Shown: in pieces, positions 26,192-36,317 of the stretch
Position numbering within the stretch: position 1 is the stretch's first letter
Layout: each line of letters starts with the position of its first letter
NCBI RefSeq assembly: GCF_000496755.2
Contig: NZ_AYKS02000017.1
Span: 1 to 64,000 of the forward strand
DNA length: 64,000 nucleotides
Origin: Serratia sp. DD3
GTDB lineage: Bacteria > Pseudomonadota > Gammaproteobacteria > Enterobacterales > Enterobacteriaceae
Reading direction: 5' to 3'
Notes under the pieces: model-generated
Databases searched by the model: none
Told to the model about the DNA's origin: nothing
The model's input: the letters and a program-made list of their open reading frames with translations, nothing else
Program-made: the position numbers and the translations under genes

Positions 26192-27319
26192 ATGACGGAA
26201 CAAAATACTCCATCCGCCCCGGTTGAAGAGCCAACCCCGGTGGCCGAGAGAGTCCAGCAACCAGAGACTGACAGCCGGAAAAGTAAAAGCGGTAGCGGCC
26301 CGGTACTGGGGGCAATTGCTATCGTGCTGGTCATCGCACTGGGAGTGGGAGGCTATTATCACACGCACCAGCAAGCCCAGGCGTTGATAGCCGCAAACCA
26401 GGCATTGCAGCAACAGTTGACGCAGTTGCAACAGAACCAGCAACAGGAAAAGAGTACGCTAGAAGGTTTGGTACAACAGCAGGCCAAAGCGCTGGATGCC
26501 ACCAGTGGTGAACAAGCGGCATTAGGCCGTAAATTGAATGAATTGCATGACAAAGTCGCCACTCTCTCCGGTAATGATGCCAAAACCTGGTTACTGGCTC
26601 AGGCTGACTTCCTGATAAAAATGGCGGGTCGCAAACTATGGAATGATCAGGACATTACGACCGCTGCCACGCTGCTGAAAAGCGCCGATGCCAGCCTGGC
26701 GGAAATGAACGACCCCAGTTTGATTGAGATCCGCCGAGCCATTACCGAGGATATTTCGTCACTCGCCGCGGTAAGCCAAGTTGATTTTGATGGCCTCATT
26801 CTGAAAGTTAACCAGCTATCGAACCAAGTGGATAATCTGCGTCTGGCAGATAACCAGCGTGATGGACATCCTATGGAACAGAACGACAGTCAACTGTCGG
26901 GCTCACTGAGCGAATGGCGCCAAAACCTGACCAAGAGCTGGCATACGTTTATGGCGGACTTTATTTCCATCCGCCGCCGCGATAGCGGTGCTGAACCGTT
27001 ATTGGCACCGAATCAAGATATCTATCTGCGTGAAAATATCCGTTCGCGCTTGTTGATCGCCGCGCAGGCAATACCTCGCCACCAAAATGAGGTATATAAA
27101 CAGTCGCTGGAAACCGTTTCAACCTGGGTTCGCGCTTATTTCGATGCCAATGATCCAGCAACCAAAGCGTTTCTGGATGAGTTGGATAGTCTGCTCCAGC
27201 AATCAATTTCAATGGATGTACCGAGTCAGCTCAAAAGCCAGCCTCTACTGGAAAAACTGATGCAGACCGAGGTGCGTAATCTGTTGAGCCAAGCACCTGC
27301 TACTCATCAGGAGGGATAA
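26192..27319 (+). CDS. hemX: HemX, membrane-anchored protein of the hem operon
   Basis: A 375-residue protein with a charged, Pro/Glu-rich N-terminus, one transmembrane helix ([20 protein letters not shown], about 40-60), a Gln-rich coiled coil (70-130) and a C-terminal domain. It was once called uroporphyrinogen III methyltransferase, but lacks methyltransferase motifs; its role is unclear. Start set at ATG 26192 ([13 protein letters not shown]) by family comparison; ATG 26177 would add five residues. Confidence 0.92.
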   Translation: MTEQNTPSAPVEEPTPVAERVQQPETDSRKSKSGSGPVLGAIAIVLVIALGVGGYYHTHQQAQALIAANQALQQQLTQLQQNQQQEKSTLEGLVQQQAKALDATSGEQAALGRKLNELHDKVATLSGNDAKTWLLAQADFLIKMAGRKLWNDQDITTAATLLKSADASLAEMNDPSLIEIRRAITEDISSLAAVSQVDFDGLILKVNQLSNQVDNLRLADNQRDGHPMEQNDSQLSGSLSEWRQNLTKSWHTFMADFISIRRRDSGAEPLLAPNQDIYLRENIRSRLLIAAQAIPRHQNEVYKQSLETVSTWVRAYFDANDPATKAFLDELDSLLQQSISMDVPSQLKSQPLLEKLMQTEVRNLLSQAPATHQEG

Positions 27320-27322
27320 GCT

Positions 27323-28516
27323 ATGTTACGCGTGCTATTCCTATTCCTGGTGCTAATTGCCAGTGTCGTGGTGGGGCCAATGTTGGCCGGTCACCAAGGT
27401 TACGTGCTGATCCAAACTGACAATTACAATATTGAAACCAGCCTCACCGGTCTGGTGATTATGGTGATCCTGCTATTCTTGGTGCTGTTTGTCATTGAAT
27501 GGATATTACGCCGTATTTTCCATACCGGTGCCCGTACACGCGGCTGGTTCGTTGGCCGCAAACGCAGCCGTGCTCGCAAACAAACCAAAGCCGCATTGCT
27601 CAAGCTGGCAGAAGGTGATTACAAGCAGGTTGAAAAACTGCTGACCCGCAATGCCGATCACGCTGAACAACCGGTAGTGAACTACCTGTTGGCCGCAGAA
27701 GCCGCCCAACAACGTGGGGATCAGTTCCGTACCAATCAGTATCTGGAACGTGCCGCAGAGGCCGCCGATACCGATCAACTGCCCGTAGATATTACTCGTG
27801 TACGTCTCCAGTTGGCTCAGGGGGAAAACCACGCAGCACGGCACGGTGTTGACCGTCTGCTGGATCTGGCCCCCCGTCACCCGGAAGTGTTGCGACTTGC
27901 TGAGCAGGCTTATCTAAGCACTGGCGCTTATACGTCTCTGTTGGACATTCTACCTTCGATGAGCAAGATCAAGCTGCATAGCGAAGAAGAGATCCAGGCT
28001 CTAGAACAACAGGCTTATATCGGTCTAATGAATCAGGCAATGGCAGATGAAGGGAGCGATGGGCTGAAGCGTTGGTGGAAAGATCAGAGTCGTAAAATAC
28101 GCCATGATGTCTCACTGCAGGTCGCCATGGTAGAACACCTGATTGAGTGTGATGATCATGAGCTGGCACAAGAGATTGTACTCAGTGGCCTGAAACGTCA
28201 GTATGATGACCGATTAGTGTTACTGATCCCACGCCTCAAATCTGACCATCCGGAACAGTTGCAGAAAGCCTTGCGCCAGCAGATAAAACTGCATGATGCG
28301 ACTCCATTACTCAACAGCACACTAGGCCAGTTACTGTTGAAAGAGGGTGAATGGCAGCAGGCCAGTGACGCATTCCGCGCTGCATTGCAACAGCGCCCTG
28401 ATGCGCATGATTACGCCTGGTTGGCCGATGCACTGGATAAACTACACCAAGCCGATGAAGCTGCGCAAATGCGCCGCGAAGGATTAATACTGACGTTGAA
28501 GCAAAACGGCGAGTAA
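27323..28516 (+). CDS. hemY: HemY, membrane TPR protein
   Basis: A 397-residue enterobacterial HemY with two N-terminal transmembrane helices (about 2-22 and 40-62), a basic loop RKRSRARKQTKAALLKL, and TPR-like helical repeats to the end. It belongs to the late haem operon but is not the Gram-positive HemY oxidase. AGGAGGGAT precedes the ATG. Followed by a strong terminator. Confidence 0.95.
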   Translation: MLRVLFLFLVLIASVVVGPMLAGHQGYVLIQTDNYNIETSLTGLVIMVILLFLVLFVIEWILRRIFHTGARTRGWFVGRKRSRARKQTKAALLKLAEGDYKQVEKLLTRNADHAEQPVVNYLLAAEAAQQRGDQFRTNQYLERAAEAADTDQLPVDITRVRLQLAQGENHAARHGVDRLLDLAPRHPEVLRLAEQAYLSTGAYTSLLDILPSMSKIKLHSEEEIQALEQQAYIGLMNQAMADEGSDGLKRWWKDQSRKIRHDVSLQVAMVEHLIECDDHELAQEIVLSGLKRQYDDRLVLLIPRLKSDHPEQLQKALRQQIKLHDATPLLNSTLGQLLLKEGEWQQASDAFRAALQQRPDAHDYAWLADALDKLHQADEAAQMRREGLILTLKQNGE

Positions 28517-28541
28517 TCAATCTGTCGGTCTCTAATGAATG

Positions 28542-28570
28542 GCTCAGCACTCAAATGCTGAGCTTTTTTT
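28542..28570 (+). terminator. intrinsic terminator of the hemCDXY operon
   Basis: GCTCAGCA (28542-28549) and TGCTGAGC (28556-28563) form an 8-bp stem followed by seven or more T residues. Confidence 0.9.
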
Positions 28571-28587
28571 TGCTCTGGCTGCAGGAC

Positions 28588-28810
28588 AAAAAAAAAGACA
28601 CTTGCCATCAGGTAAGTGTCTAAAAGAAGCAATCAGGTCTAGGACAACTGAGTCGGTGCCTCACTCAACGTTATGCCCGGAGTGTGATGGAGTCGTTGCA
28701 AGCAACGTTTTCATCGTTCTGGTGGACAATAGGCACCCTAAAATCGGCTCTGCATCATTCCTGGGTTTATGAAGCCTAAGGCAAACATAAGAAATGGAAT
28801 GAGCATCTAC
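28588..28810 (-). ncRNA. glmZ: small regulatory RNA GlmZ
   Basis: The minus strand from 28810 begins GTAGATGCTCATTCCAT, then TCTTATGTTTGCCTTAGG, nearly identical to the known start of E. coli GlmZ, and lies directly after hemY as in E. coli. The seed region AACGTTGAGTGAGGCACC (28655-28672) matches the part that base-pairs with the glmS leader. The 3' end is a terminator, AGACACTTACC/GGCAAGTGTCT plus nine T. GlmZ activates glmS (glucosamine-6-phosphate synthase) and is cut by RNase E with RapZ, counteracted by GlmY. A sigma-54 promoter precedes it. Confidence 0.92.
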
Positions 28811-28821
28811 GTAATAGATAA

Positions 28822-28838
28822 TGCACTTGGCATGCCAA
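28822..28838 (-). promoter_or_regulatory. sigma-54 promoter of glmZ
   Basis: On the minus strand, TTGGCATGCCAAGTGCA has GG and GC dinucleotides separated by 10 bp, the -24/-12 pattern of sigma-54 promoters, 12 bp before the GlmZ start. In Yersinia-like relatives glmZ is known to use sigma-54 with the activator GlrR. Confidence 0.85.
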
Positions 28839-28964
28839 CTTATGAAAAATGAGTGCTGATTAAAATAAAATCATTTATCTTTATGAATTTTAATGTTTTT
28901 TTATTTAAACCCCAACTTCCCCCAAAATAATCGGTTTATCGGGTATTCTCAAATGTGCCCCGCT

Positions 28965-28982
28965 TGTCTCCTTAAAACGACG
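28965..28982. promoter_or_regulatory. GlrR-type activator site (imperfect)
   Basis: TGTC-N10-GACG matches the published GlrR pattern TGTC-N10-GACA except the last base. It lies about 140 bp upstream of the sigma-54 promoter. Confidence 0.5.
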
Positions 28983-29027
28983 AGATAATTGATAATTTAT
29001 TTTATTGTTTAAAATCATGGTATTATC

Positions 29028-29045
29028 TGTCTCAAACTGGCGACA
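29028..29045. promoter_or_regulatory. GlrR-type activator site (perfect)
   Basis: TGTCTCAAACTGGCGACA is an exact TGTC-N10-GACA, the GlrR binding pattern, about 200 bp upstream of the glmZ promoter and 63 bp from the imperfect site. Confidence 0.65.
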
Positions 29046-29240
29046 GCAAACCCAGAGATAAGCGACAAAAGGAGACAGGTTAGAATTTATCCCCATCTTC
29101 CTGCTGGAAAGAGATTGATCGCTTCGATGCTCGTTACAGATTTGGCTATGACTATTACTGATGCCACAGCTAATGAACACATACCTGTAAACGTCTAAAA
29201 CCGCCTGTAAACCAGGACTAGCGACTACCCCGCAAGAAAA

Positions 29241-29263
29241 ACACTTTTAAAGACACTTTTAAA
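29241..29263. promoter_or_regulatory. direct repeat upstream of the antitoxin gene
   Basis: ACACTTTTAAA occurs twice with a 12-bp period (29241-29251, 29253-29263), about 50 bp before the stbD-like start. It could be an antitoxin operator; there is no further support. Confidence 0.3.
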
Positions 29264-29314
29264 TGATCCATTAAATAACCTACAATAAAAATTCAACATA
29301 AGAGGAGTAAGACC

Positions 29315-29575
29315 ATGCCATTTCAAGTTTTAACCACCACTGCTGCAAGTATTACCGAACTTAAGCGTGATCCAATGGGAACCTTCAATGCAGGTGAAGG
29401 GGCGCCTGTCGCCATTCTTAATCGTAACGAACCCGCCTTTTACTGTGTTCCCCCTGCTCTTTATGCACAGTTCATGGAAATGCTTGAGGATGAGGAGTTG
29501 GGCCGGATAGTTGATGAACGAGCAGGTGAACCGGTTATTGAGGTCAATATTGATGACCTACAAGCTGGCATTTAA
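29315..29575 (+). CDS. StbD/RelB-like type II antitoxin
   Basis: An 86-residue Phd/YefM-StbD-type antitoxin: N-terminal DNA-binding part (FQVLTTTAASITELKRDPMG, then AILNRNEPAFYCVPPALYA) and an acidic C-terminus (VIEVNIDDL) that normally wraps the toxin. AGAGGAG precedes the ATG. The frame overlaps a toxin frame by 23 bp, the usual layout, but that toxin is broken, so the antitoxin is now an orphan that may still repress or neutralise related toxins. Confidence 0.85.
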   Translation: MPFQVLTTTAASITELKRDPMGTFNAGEGAPVAILNRNEPAFYCVPPALYAQFMEMLEDEELGRIVDERAGEPVIEVNIDDLQAGI

Positions 29576-29840
29576 TCAATCAGCCCTAAAAGAATGGAAA
29601 AAACTGGGGCATACCCTTCAGGAATAATTCAAAAAGAAACTTAAAGAACGGCTAGAAAACCCACGCATTCCTGCCGCACAACTACATGGGCGCAAAGACC
29701 AATATAAAATCAAGCTACGCGGGGCGGGATATAATAGGCTAGTTTACTGCGTTGAAGATGACATTATCACGGTCACCGTCATTGGTGTGGGTAAACGTTA
29801 AAATGATGGCATCTACCACATCACAAAACAGAGAAACTGA
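29553..29840 (+). pseudogene. RelE/StbE-like toxin with two nonsense codons
   Basis: From ATG 29553 the frame reads MTYKLAFNQSALKEWKKLGH, then TLQE, TAA (29625-29627), then FKKKLKERLENPRIPAAQLH, GRKDQYKIKLRGAGYNRLVY and CVEDDIITVTVIGVGKR, a second TAA (29799-29801), and NDGIYHITKQRN before TGA. The total of 95 codons and the layout match RelE/StbE toxins exactly. The two stops are probably single-base changes of CAA and GAA. The toxin is therefore inactive unless read through. Confidence 0.85.
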
Positions 29841-29982
29841 TCACCGGGAATTTTCTTTATTAGCTCAAACCTCTTTCGGAGGTGATTACGCACATCCTGT
29901 ACTCACCCCTTACGGGGCCAACGCCTGGGGCGTTGTTCAAAACTGCTCCAGGCTGTTTTGTCTCATCCTCTTAAACGACAGG

Positions 29983-30016
29983 CGAAAAAAAACCTGCTAA
30001 AAAGCAGGTTTTTTCG
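29983..30016 (-). terminator. terminator of the tRNA operon
   Basis: On the minus strand after the tRNA-Pro gene, AACCTGC and GCAGGTT form a stem followed by eight T residues. Confidence 0.85.
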
Positions 30017-30020
30017 AATT

Positions 30021-30097
30021 TGGTCGGCGAGAGAGGATTCGAACCTCCGACCCACTGGTCCCAAACCAGTTGCGCTACCAAGCTGCGCTACTCGCCG
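30021..30097 (-). tRNA. proM: tRNA-Pro (UGG)
   Basis: A 77-nt cloverleaf, acceptor CGGCGAG/CTCGCCG, encoded CCA, anticodon TGG, T-loop GGTTCGAATCC. Last of four tRNA genes in the E. coli order argX-hisR-leuT-proM. Confidence 0.97.
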
Positions 30098-30172
30098 ATT
30101 TGATGTTGCTGATACTAGTGAATTTTTAAGCTTATGTCTATGTAAATCTTAAAATTTATTAGACATTTTGTG

Positions 30173-30259
30173 TGGTGCGAAGAGAGGGACTTGAACCCTC
30201 ACGTCCGTAAGAACACTAACACCTGAAGCTAGCGCGTCTACCAATTCCGCCACCTTCGC
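30173..30259 (-). tRNA. leuT: tRNA-Leu (CAG)
   Basis: An 87-nt class II tRNA with long variable arm, acceptor GCGAAGG, anticodon CAG, encoded CCA. Nearly identical to E. coli leuT. Confidence 0.97.
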
Positions 30260-30314
30260 ACAGTCACAAAACAGCTTTTAATTCATCATTTTACGTTAGT
30301 CATGCTCTGTAAAA

Positions 30315-30390
30315 TGGGGTGGCTAATGGGACTCGAACCCACGACAACTGGAATCACAATCCAGGGCTCTACCAACTGAGCTATAGCCAC
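30315..30390 (-). tRNA. hisR: tRNA-His (GUG)
   Basis: A 76-nt tRNA, acceptor GTGGCTA/TAGCCAC, anticodon GTG, encoded CCA. The extra G at position -1 used by HisRS is encoded as the first G. Confidence 0.97.
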
Positions 30391-30465
30391 CATTGTTACT
30401 TGTTACTTGTTATACTTTACTTCACGCGGTAATCATACCACCGCAGCTCCTGCGCACAAAATTAA

Positions 30466-30542
<77 letters not shown>

Positions 30543-30563
30543 GTAGCGCCGTTGCGGGTGGGG

Positions 30564-30592
30564 ATACTACGGTTTTAAACCCTTCCTGTCTA
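30564..30592 (-). promoter_or_regulatory. promoter of the argX-hisR-leuT-proM operon
   Basis: On the minus strand, TAGACA (30587-30592) and TAGTAT (30564-30569) are spaced 17 bp, followed by a C-rich segment CCCCACCCGC, the kind of GC-rich discriminator expected of a stringently controlled stable RNA promoter. Confidence 0.6.
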
Positions 30593-30736
30593 GTGCTTTT
30601 TCTCAGAAATGGTGCGTTTGATTACGCTTTGTTCACTCAACCCGCAGAAAGGCCCCTTCAAGGCTTTTTTAGCTGCCTGGGTTCCCCACATCGTACCCGC
30701 AAACAACCGCAAACAAGAGGTAAGCCCAATAGGGGC

Positions 30737-31477
30737 TCACATCTTGCCGCTATAGTAATAACCGACAAATTTCAGCAACCGCAACTGACGGCGAATACGG
30801 CTTGGTTGGCTGAGCAAGCGGTAAAGCCACTCCAAACCAAGATTTTGCCAAACCTTAGGGGCACGCTTTACATGACCAGTAAACACGTCGTAAGTACCGC
30901 CTACGCCCATATACAACGCTTGTGGATGTACCTCACGGCAGTCACGCATCAGGATCTCCTGTTTTGGCGACCCCATAGCCACAGTGACAATCGCCGCGCC
31001 ACTGTCACGAATGCGTTCGAACAGCGCTTCCCGCTGTTCCGGCTTGAAGTAACCGTCCTGGCTCCCCACCAAATTAACATTCCATTGGTTACGCAGCTTT
31101 TGCTCGGTTTCCGCCAATACATCTGGTTTACCCCCTACCAGAAACACCGGTGTGCCCTCCTGCCCGGCCCGTTGCATCATGGCTTCCCACAAATCCGCCC
31201 CCGCCACGCGGGAAACCTGCGCACCAGGATATTTACGGCGGATCGAACGCACGATACTGATACCATCTGCGTATTTATATTCTGCCTGGTCAAGCAGTCC
31301 ATGCAGTGCCGGATCGGTTTCCGCATTCAGGATTTTTTCAGCATTCATCGCCACCAGAGTGCCTTGCTTGACCTGACCACCCTCAAACAAAAAATCCATA
31401 CACTGTGCCATATCACGAAATCCCCATAAGCTAAAACCACGTAGCTCATAGTTAGGAACCGAAATGTTTGCTTCCAT
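30737..31477 (-). CDS. wecG: UDP-ManNAcA transferase WecG
   Basis: A 246-residue GT26 glycosyltransferase that adds ManNAcA from its UDP form to lipid I of ECA. Family features are [31 protein letters not shown], the Asp-containing site ADLWEAMMQ, and [12 protein letters not shown]. Two bp after wzyE and last of the ECA operon. In E. coli yifK lies between wecG and argX; here there is none. Confidence 0.97.
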   Translation of the reverse strand: MEANISVPNYELRGFSLWGFRDMAQCMDFLFEGGQVKQGTLVAMNAEKILNAETDPALHGLLDQAEYKYADGISIVRSIRRKYPGAQVSRVAGADLWEAMMQRAGQEGTPVFLVGGKPDVLAETEQKLRNQWNVNLVGSQDGYFKPEQREALFERIRDSGAAIVTVAMGSPKQEILMRDCREVHPQALYMGVGGTYDVFTGHVKRAPKVWQNLGLEWLYRLLSQPSRIRRQLRLLKFVGYYYSGKM

Positions 31478-31479
31478 TG

Positions 31480-32856
31480 TTACTCTTTCCTTTGCAGAAG
31501 AGAGTTGGCAGTCGCCGCCAACCTACGCTTACGCATCACGCGGGCTTTAATCAGCCCAGCAGCATCAAACAGCCAGTACAGTAATTTTGCCAATACCAGA
31601 CAAGCACCAAAAATAATACAGAAGAACACCACGCGCGAGACAAAGGAATCTACCCCCTCACGCGCCAACACGATGATATTGAACACCGCACCAAAACAGA
31701 ACCCCTGCAAAATAGCCGCTTTATAGCGGTTCTGCTCATTTCTGCCCAGCTCATACAACCAATCAAACCACTTGATAATCAGCCCCACCGCCACGGCACC
31801 CAGCGGGATAAACAACCAACCGCCCATCACCACCAGTGACCCAATCAAGGTCGGGGAGATCGCCAACCCGGAATGGTTATCCAGCACTTCCCAGGTAAAG
31901 TAGTTGGCGGTATTCAGCACCAAGTCCGGCCGCCCAGGCCATAGCCAAGTAGGAATGAAAACGTAAAAATCACGGGCAATCGGTGCCAGCCCCTGAAAAT
32001 CAATCTTGTCGTAATTTTGCAATAATAATGCCAAGTTTTCCCAGGGTGAGAAGGTATCTCGTGTCAGGTAAAGGAAAGTATAGAGTGCCTCCGCACCACG
32101 GACATCCAGGCTGTAGCGTTTCAACGCCAGCCAGAACATACCGACAATACCGAACACCCCGGCCGCCACCAGCATCCACAACGAAATCCAGCCACGCACA
32201 ATGCCGATAAACAGGAACAATGAGAACGCGATAATGATGTTGGCGCGAGTCCCCCCCACCACCACGTAGGTCAGAATACCAAAGGCAACCGTCGCCACCA
32301 GGAAAGCAAACCAGGCGCGCAGGTCCTGTTTAAGGAAATAGACCACCAGCATCGCCGGGATGAAAAAATAGAAGAAACGCTTAAGCGCTACTCCCGCCAC
32401 ATCGCTGGAGAAAATCTGGCTATAGGAATTAAGTTTGAATAATAGGAAGCCGTTCTGCATAAAGAATATGCCAACGGTGCCCATGGCCACCAAGGCCAAC
32501 AGTATCCAGGTCAGGTTGGTTTCCACACGGTTCATGGTAAACAGCGGCTTATGCGACTGTTGTTTGCTGCGTTTACGCAACCGCGTCTTGTAGCTAACGT
32601 AGTAAATCGCATAAAAGCTGGTGGCGGAAAGAATGGCATACAGCAGATATTCTACCGGGACCACCGCCACATCAAACTGGAAAACCAGCAGGCAAGTCAG
32701 TGGAAAACCGAAGTAAAACGTCAACAGATAGAGCAGAGAAAAAAAGACATTAAAATTAAATCGTACACGCCGAAACTCCTGATACGTCAGGAACAGGACA
32801 AACAGCGCGCCAATCAAATAGACGACAAACAACCCACCAAACTGCGCCAGGGTCAT
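31480..32856 (-). CDS. wzyE: ECA polymerase WzyE
   Basis: A 458-residue polytopic inner-membrane protein with about eleven hydrophobic segments. WzyE joins ECA trisaccharide repeats in the periplasm. Recognised by length, membrane pattern, the opening [20 protein letters not shown] and position between wecF and wecG. Overlaps the wecF stop by four bases. Confidence 0.95.
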   Translation of the reverse strand: MTLAQFGGLFVVYLIGALFVLFLTYQEFRRVRFNFNVFFSLLYLLTFYFGFPLTCLLVFQFDVAVVPVEYLLYAILSATSFYAIYYVSYKTRLRKRSKQQSHKPLFTMNRVETNLTWILLALVAMGTVGIFFMQNGFLLFKLNSYSQIFSSDVAGVALKRFFYFFIPAMLVVYFLKQDLRAWFAFLVATVAFGILTYVVVGGTRANIIIAFSLFLFIGIVRGWISLWMLVAAGVFGIVGMFWLALKRYSLDVRGAEALYTFLYLTRDTFSPWENLALLLQNYDKIDFQGLAPIARDFYVFIPTWLWPGRPDLVLNTANYFTWEVLDNHSGLAISPTLIGSLVVMGGWLFIPLGAVAVGLIIKWFDWLYELGRNEQNRYKAAILQGFCFGAVFNIIVLAREGVDSFVSRVVFFCIIFGACLVLAKLLYWLFDAAGLIKARVMRKRRLAATANSLLQRKE

Positions 32857-33935
32857 GGGTTTTCTCCTGCTGCCAGCGCCAGAGCCTGCTGCCAGCCATC
32901 AACATAGTTCGGATTAAAAAAGGCAATGGCTTGTTTATCCAAAGTAGCCAGTTGGCGTTGCGCCTCACGGATGACGGTTTCATTCAACGGATCACCATAA
33001 AACAGTACCGGCAAATGCTGTTCAGCCAAATCCTGCCAGAACGGGTTGTTACGGCTCAATACAAACGGCACGCCAAACTGAATCAGCAGACATAACGTAC
33101 CTATACCTTGCTGGCGGTCAAAGATAAAGTAACCGAGATCGCATTCACGCAAGATATTGAGATAATCATCAAACGCCACCTGTTGAGTCAGCAGTTGTAG
33201 ATGCTGTTCACCAAACAATTTCACCCCAACGGCACGCACTTGCTCAATATAGGCCTGATTATTGGCGGGATATCCCATGGGGATAATCACCTGCACATCC
33301 GCGCCAAATTGCTGATAGATAGCCTGTAGCGCTTCGATATGGCGATTAGTTTTATCACCGGAGTTGCCCAGCAGAATGGTCATCGGTCCGGCACTCTTTT
33401 TGTTGACCTCAATCCCCGTCAAGCTTGGGTCCATCCGCGTAGGGAAATAGAGCAACGAGCCAGGAACCCGCCCATGGCGTTGCCGGTAGTGATTTAAATC
33501 TCCCCGCGTCGCAAAGACATGGTGCACGCGCCCTTGGGCAATACGCCGCAGCAGGTAGAACAGACGGAATTTCCAGTGAGTGGCATTTTCATACAGGTCG
33601 GCTCCCCAGATATGCCAGCTCACCTGATGTGCTTTAATCTTGCCACTGAGCAATGCTAACCACAGCGCGGCATTAAATTGCCCATGGAAAAAGAAACGGT
33701 TATCACGGCTGGCTTGAGCGCAGGCAATCACCGCCGCAGCCAGGCTTTTCTTATCCGGCAAAACCTCGATATCCAACTTGGGATAATGCCCCAATGCGTC
33801 GGCATCTTTGGCTGCCACCATAAAATGGCGTACCTGTTCAGCGGGTAGACGCTCTGCCAGCACATCATTGAAAAAGCGCAGCACCGTCTGATTATGATGG
33901 GGGATATCAGAGCCCAGTACGTGGATCAGTGTCAT
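32853..33935 (-). CDS. wecF: Fuc4NAc transferase WecF
   Basis: A 360-residue GT56 enzyme that adds dTDP-Fuc4NAc to lipid II, giving the ECA trisaccharide lipid III. Blocks [59 protein letters not shown] and [19 protein letters not shown] match E. coli. ATG 33935 overlaps the wzxE stop as ATGA and is preferred over ATG 33938. Confidence 0.97.
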   Translation of the reverse strand: MTLIHVLGSDIPHHNQTVLRFFNDVLAERLPAEQVRHFMVAAKDADALGHYPKLDIEVLPDKKSLAAAVIACAQASRDNRFFFHGQFNAALWLALLSGKIKAHQVSWHIWGADLYENATHWKFRLFYLLRRIAQGRVHHVFATRGDLNHYRQRHGRVPGSLLYFPTRMDPSLTGIEVNKKSAGPMTILLGNSGDKTNRHIEALQAIYQQFGADVQVIIPMGYPANNQAYIEQVRAVGVKLFGEQHLQLLTQQVAFDDYLNILRECDLGYFIFDRQQGIGTLCLLIQFGVPFVLSRNNPFWQDLAEQHLPVLFYGDPLNETVIREAQRQLATLDKQAIAFFNPNYVDGWQQALALAAGENP

Positions 33936-35185
33936 CATACTCGTCTACGATAAAGAATAAATACGCCGCTACAGAGCGCGAAATACACTATATAGGTTGC
34001 CATATAAGCCTGTGTTGCACCCAACGGACCATGCAATGGGATTAGCCAGTGGGAAAACAGCGTCAGCAATATAAACTGGGTGACTTCTGCCAGAATATAG
34101 AAACGCAGTGACGCTTTGGCGATCACCAGATAACCGAAAACGTAAGCGCCCACTTTCAACACATCCCCCACCAGTTGCCAGGCAAACAGATCACGCATAG
34201 CGATGAACTGGGGTGAGAACAGTAACCAGATGGCAAAATCACGTAACAGCCAGACGGTAAAGCTGGCGGCGGCCACCGCAGGCAAGACAAACTTCAGTGA
34301 ACGGATAATTTCCTGCGAAATGGCGTGCTTTTCCTGCAAGCGCGACAATGTCGGCAACAAATAAACCGTAAAAGAGGCGGTAATAAACTGCAAGTAAGCA
34401 TCAGAGATACTACTCACCCCTTGCCAAATCCCCACGTCATCCCAACTGTAGTGCGCTGCCAGCAGGTTACGCATCATCACATAAGCCACCGGCAGGGTCA
34501 CCGAGGTGATCAACGCCATAATGGTAAATTTGCCCAGGTGGCTCGCCAAAGCTTTATCCCAGGCCAGAGCCAGATAATGCAGCGGCAGCGCCTTACGCCG
34601 CCAAAGCATAAAGCCAGCAGGCAACACCACCAACGCGGGGACCAGGGCCAATCCGGTCAAGGCGCCGGCATATCCGCCCACCCAGAGGCATAAAGTGAAC
34701 GCCAGCACACCAATAAAGCTACCGGCGATCACCGCCAGGGCATTACCCATGGCATCGCGGTAGCCTTTAATGATCGCCAAAAACAGGTTGGCGTAAGCGA
34801 TCCCCATCTGGATAAATGCCACCGCGCGCACGACATTCACATACTTAGTATGATCGAACAACGCACGGCTGATAGGCTCGGCGGCCAACAGAAATATCAG
34901 CGCGAGTAACGTTGAAAAGCCCAGCACAATCGTCGATGCCGTCCCCACCGTTTTTTTTAAGCGCTGGGGATCATGGTGATATTCGGCAACATACTTGGTG
35001 ATGCCGTTAAAAATACCGGCTCCGGACAGCACTCCCAGCACGGTAATCAGTTGGCGGTAGTTACCCGCCAACCCGACACCACTGGGGCCAAAGGTCACCG
35101 CCAGCATTTTAATCACCACCAAACCCACGCCTATTTTTATCAGCGTGGACCCGGCAGTCCAGATTGATGCTTTTGCCAGTGACAT
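33935..35185 (-). CDS. wzxE: ECA lipid III flippase WzxE
   Basis: A 416-residue MOP/MATE-type flippase with about twelve membrane helices, moving undecaprenyl-linked ECA trisaccharide across the inner membrane. Begins [20 protein letters not shown]. Lies between wecE (1 bp gap) and wecF (4-bp overlap). Confidence 0.97.
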   Translation of the reverse strand: MSLAKASIWTAGSTLIKIGVGLVVIKMLAVTFGPSGVGLAGNYRQLITVLGVLSGAGIFNGITKYVAEYHHDPQRLKKTVGTASTIVLGFSTLLALIFLLAAEPISRALFDHTKYVNVVRAVAFIQMGIAYANLFLAIIKGYRDAMGNALAVIAGSFIGVLAFTLCLWVGGYAGALTGLALVPALVVLPAGFMLWRRKALPLHYLALAWDKALASHLGKFTIMALITSVTLPVAYVMMRNLLAAHYSWDDVGIWQGVSSISDAYLQFITASFTVYLLPTLSRLQEKHAISQEIIRSLKFVLPAVAAASFTVWLLRDFAIWLLFSPQFIAMRDLFAWQLVGDVLKVGAYVFGYLVIAKASLRFYILAEVTQFILLTLFSHWLIPLHGPLGATQAYMATYIVYFALCSGVFILYRRRV

Positions 35186-35186
35186 A

Positions 35187-36317
35187 TCAGGCGAAGAAAC
35201 TCTGGATGGTATTGATTACCGTGCGTTGGTTAACATCAGTCATGTTGTAGAACAGTGGCAGGCGCGCCAGGCGTTCGCTCTCTTGAGTAGTGAAACGATC
35301 TTCACCCGCCATGCGACCAAACATCTCACCCGCCGGGCAGCTATGCAGTGGGAGATAGTGGAATACCGACATGATCTCTGCTTCTTTCAGATAATTGATA
35401 AACGCGGTACGCTGCTGCATATCTTGCAGTTTGATATAGAACATATGGGCATTCTGCACACAATCTTCTGGCACGCTCGGTAACACAATGCGCCCGGCGT
35501 CTGCCAAAGGTTTGAATGCATCATAATAGTTATGCCACAGCTTGAGGCGACGCTGATTAATCTCTTCAGCCGCTTCCAGTTGTGCCCACAGATAAGCCGC
35601 CTGTAGGTCTGACATCAAATAGCTGGAACCGATATCACGCCAAGTGTATTTATCTACCTGACCACGGAAAAACTGGCTACGGTTGGTGCCTTTCTCACGG
35701 ATAACTTCCGCACGATCAATCAACACAGGATCGTTAATCAGGGTTGCACCACCTTCACCACCGGCGGTGTAGTTCTTGGTTTCATGGAAACTGAAGCAAC
35801 CAATATGGCCAATAGTCCCCAGCGCTTTACCTTTGTAAGTCGACATCACCCCCTGCGCGGCATCTTCTACCACAAACAGGTTGTATTTCTTCGCCAGCGC
35901 CATAATGGTGTCCATCTCACAAGCCACACCGGCATAGTGCATAGGGACAATGGCGCGGGTCTTGTCAGTGATCGCTGCTTCGATCTTGGTTTCATCGATG
36001 TTCATGGTGTCTGGACGCAAATCAACAAATACTGGCACTGCACCACGCAGTACAAACGCATTAGCTGTCGACACAAAGGTGTAGCTTGGCATGATCACTT
36101 CATCACCAGGTTGGATATTCAGCAGTATGGCTGCCATCTCCAGTGATGCAGTACAAGAAGGGGTCAGCAATACTTTCGGGCTGACGAAATGTTGTTCCAT
36201 CCATTGCTGGCAACGACGAGTAAAACCACCATCGCCACACAGCTTGCCGCTGCTCATCGCTGCCTGCATATAATCAAGTTCAGTGCCAACAACCGGTGGT
36301 GCATTAAATGGAATCAT
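35187..36317 (-). CDS. wecE: dTDP-4-amino-4,6-dideoxygalactose transaminase WecE
   Basis: A 376-residue PLP enzyme of the DegT/DnrJ/EryC1 family that makes dTDP-Fuc4N from the 4-keto sugar. The PLP-binding Lys is in FSFHETKNYTAGGEGG; GDGGFTRRCQQWM and VEDAAQGV are also typical. Start [17 protein letters not shown] at ATG 36317 matches E. coli exactly; a longer frame is not needed. Overlaps wecD by 14 bp. Confidence 0.98.
   Translation of the reverse strand: MIPFNAPPVVGTELDYMQAAMSSGKLCGDGGFTRRCQQWMEQHFVSPKVLLTPSCTASLEMAAILLNIQPGDEVIMPSYTFVSTANAFVLRGAVPVFVDLRPDTMNIDETKIEAAITDKTRAIVPMHYAGVACEMDTIMALAKKYNLFVVEDAAQGVMSTYKGKALGTIGHIGCFSFHETKNYTAGGEGGATLINDPVLIDRAEVIREKGTNRSQFFRGQVDKYTWRDIGSSYLMSDLQAAYLWAQLEAAEEINQRRLKLWHNYYDAFKPLADAGRIVLPSVPEDCVQNAHMFYIKLQDMQQRTAFINYLKEAEIMSVFHYLPLHSCPAGEMFGRMAGEDRFTTQESERLARLPLFYNMTDVNQRTVINTIQSFFA

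Noticed and set aside
28905..29180. 91-codon minus-strand frame upstream of glmZ
   Set aside because: It runs through the GlrR-type boxes and the stbD upstream region, has no recognisable domain, and is better explained as regulatory DNA.
29752..30000. 82-codon plus-strand frame after stbD
   Set aside because: It overlaps the broken toxin in another frame and runs into the tRNA operon terminator; composition is not protein-like.
30593..31429. 278-codon plus-strand frame opposite wecG
   Set aside because: Antisense shadow; wecG is supported by homology and operon position.
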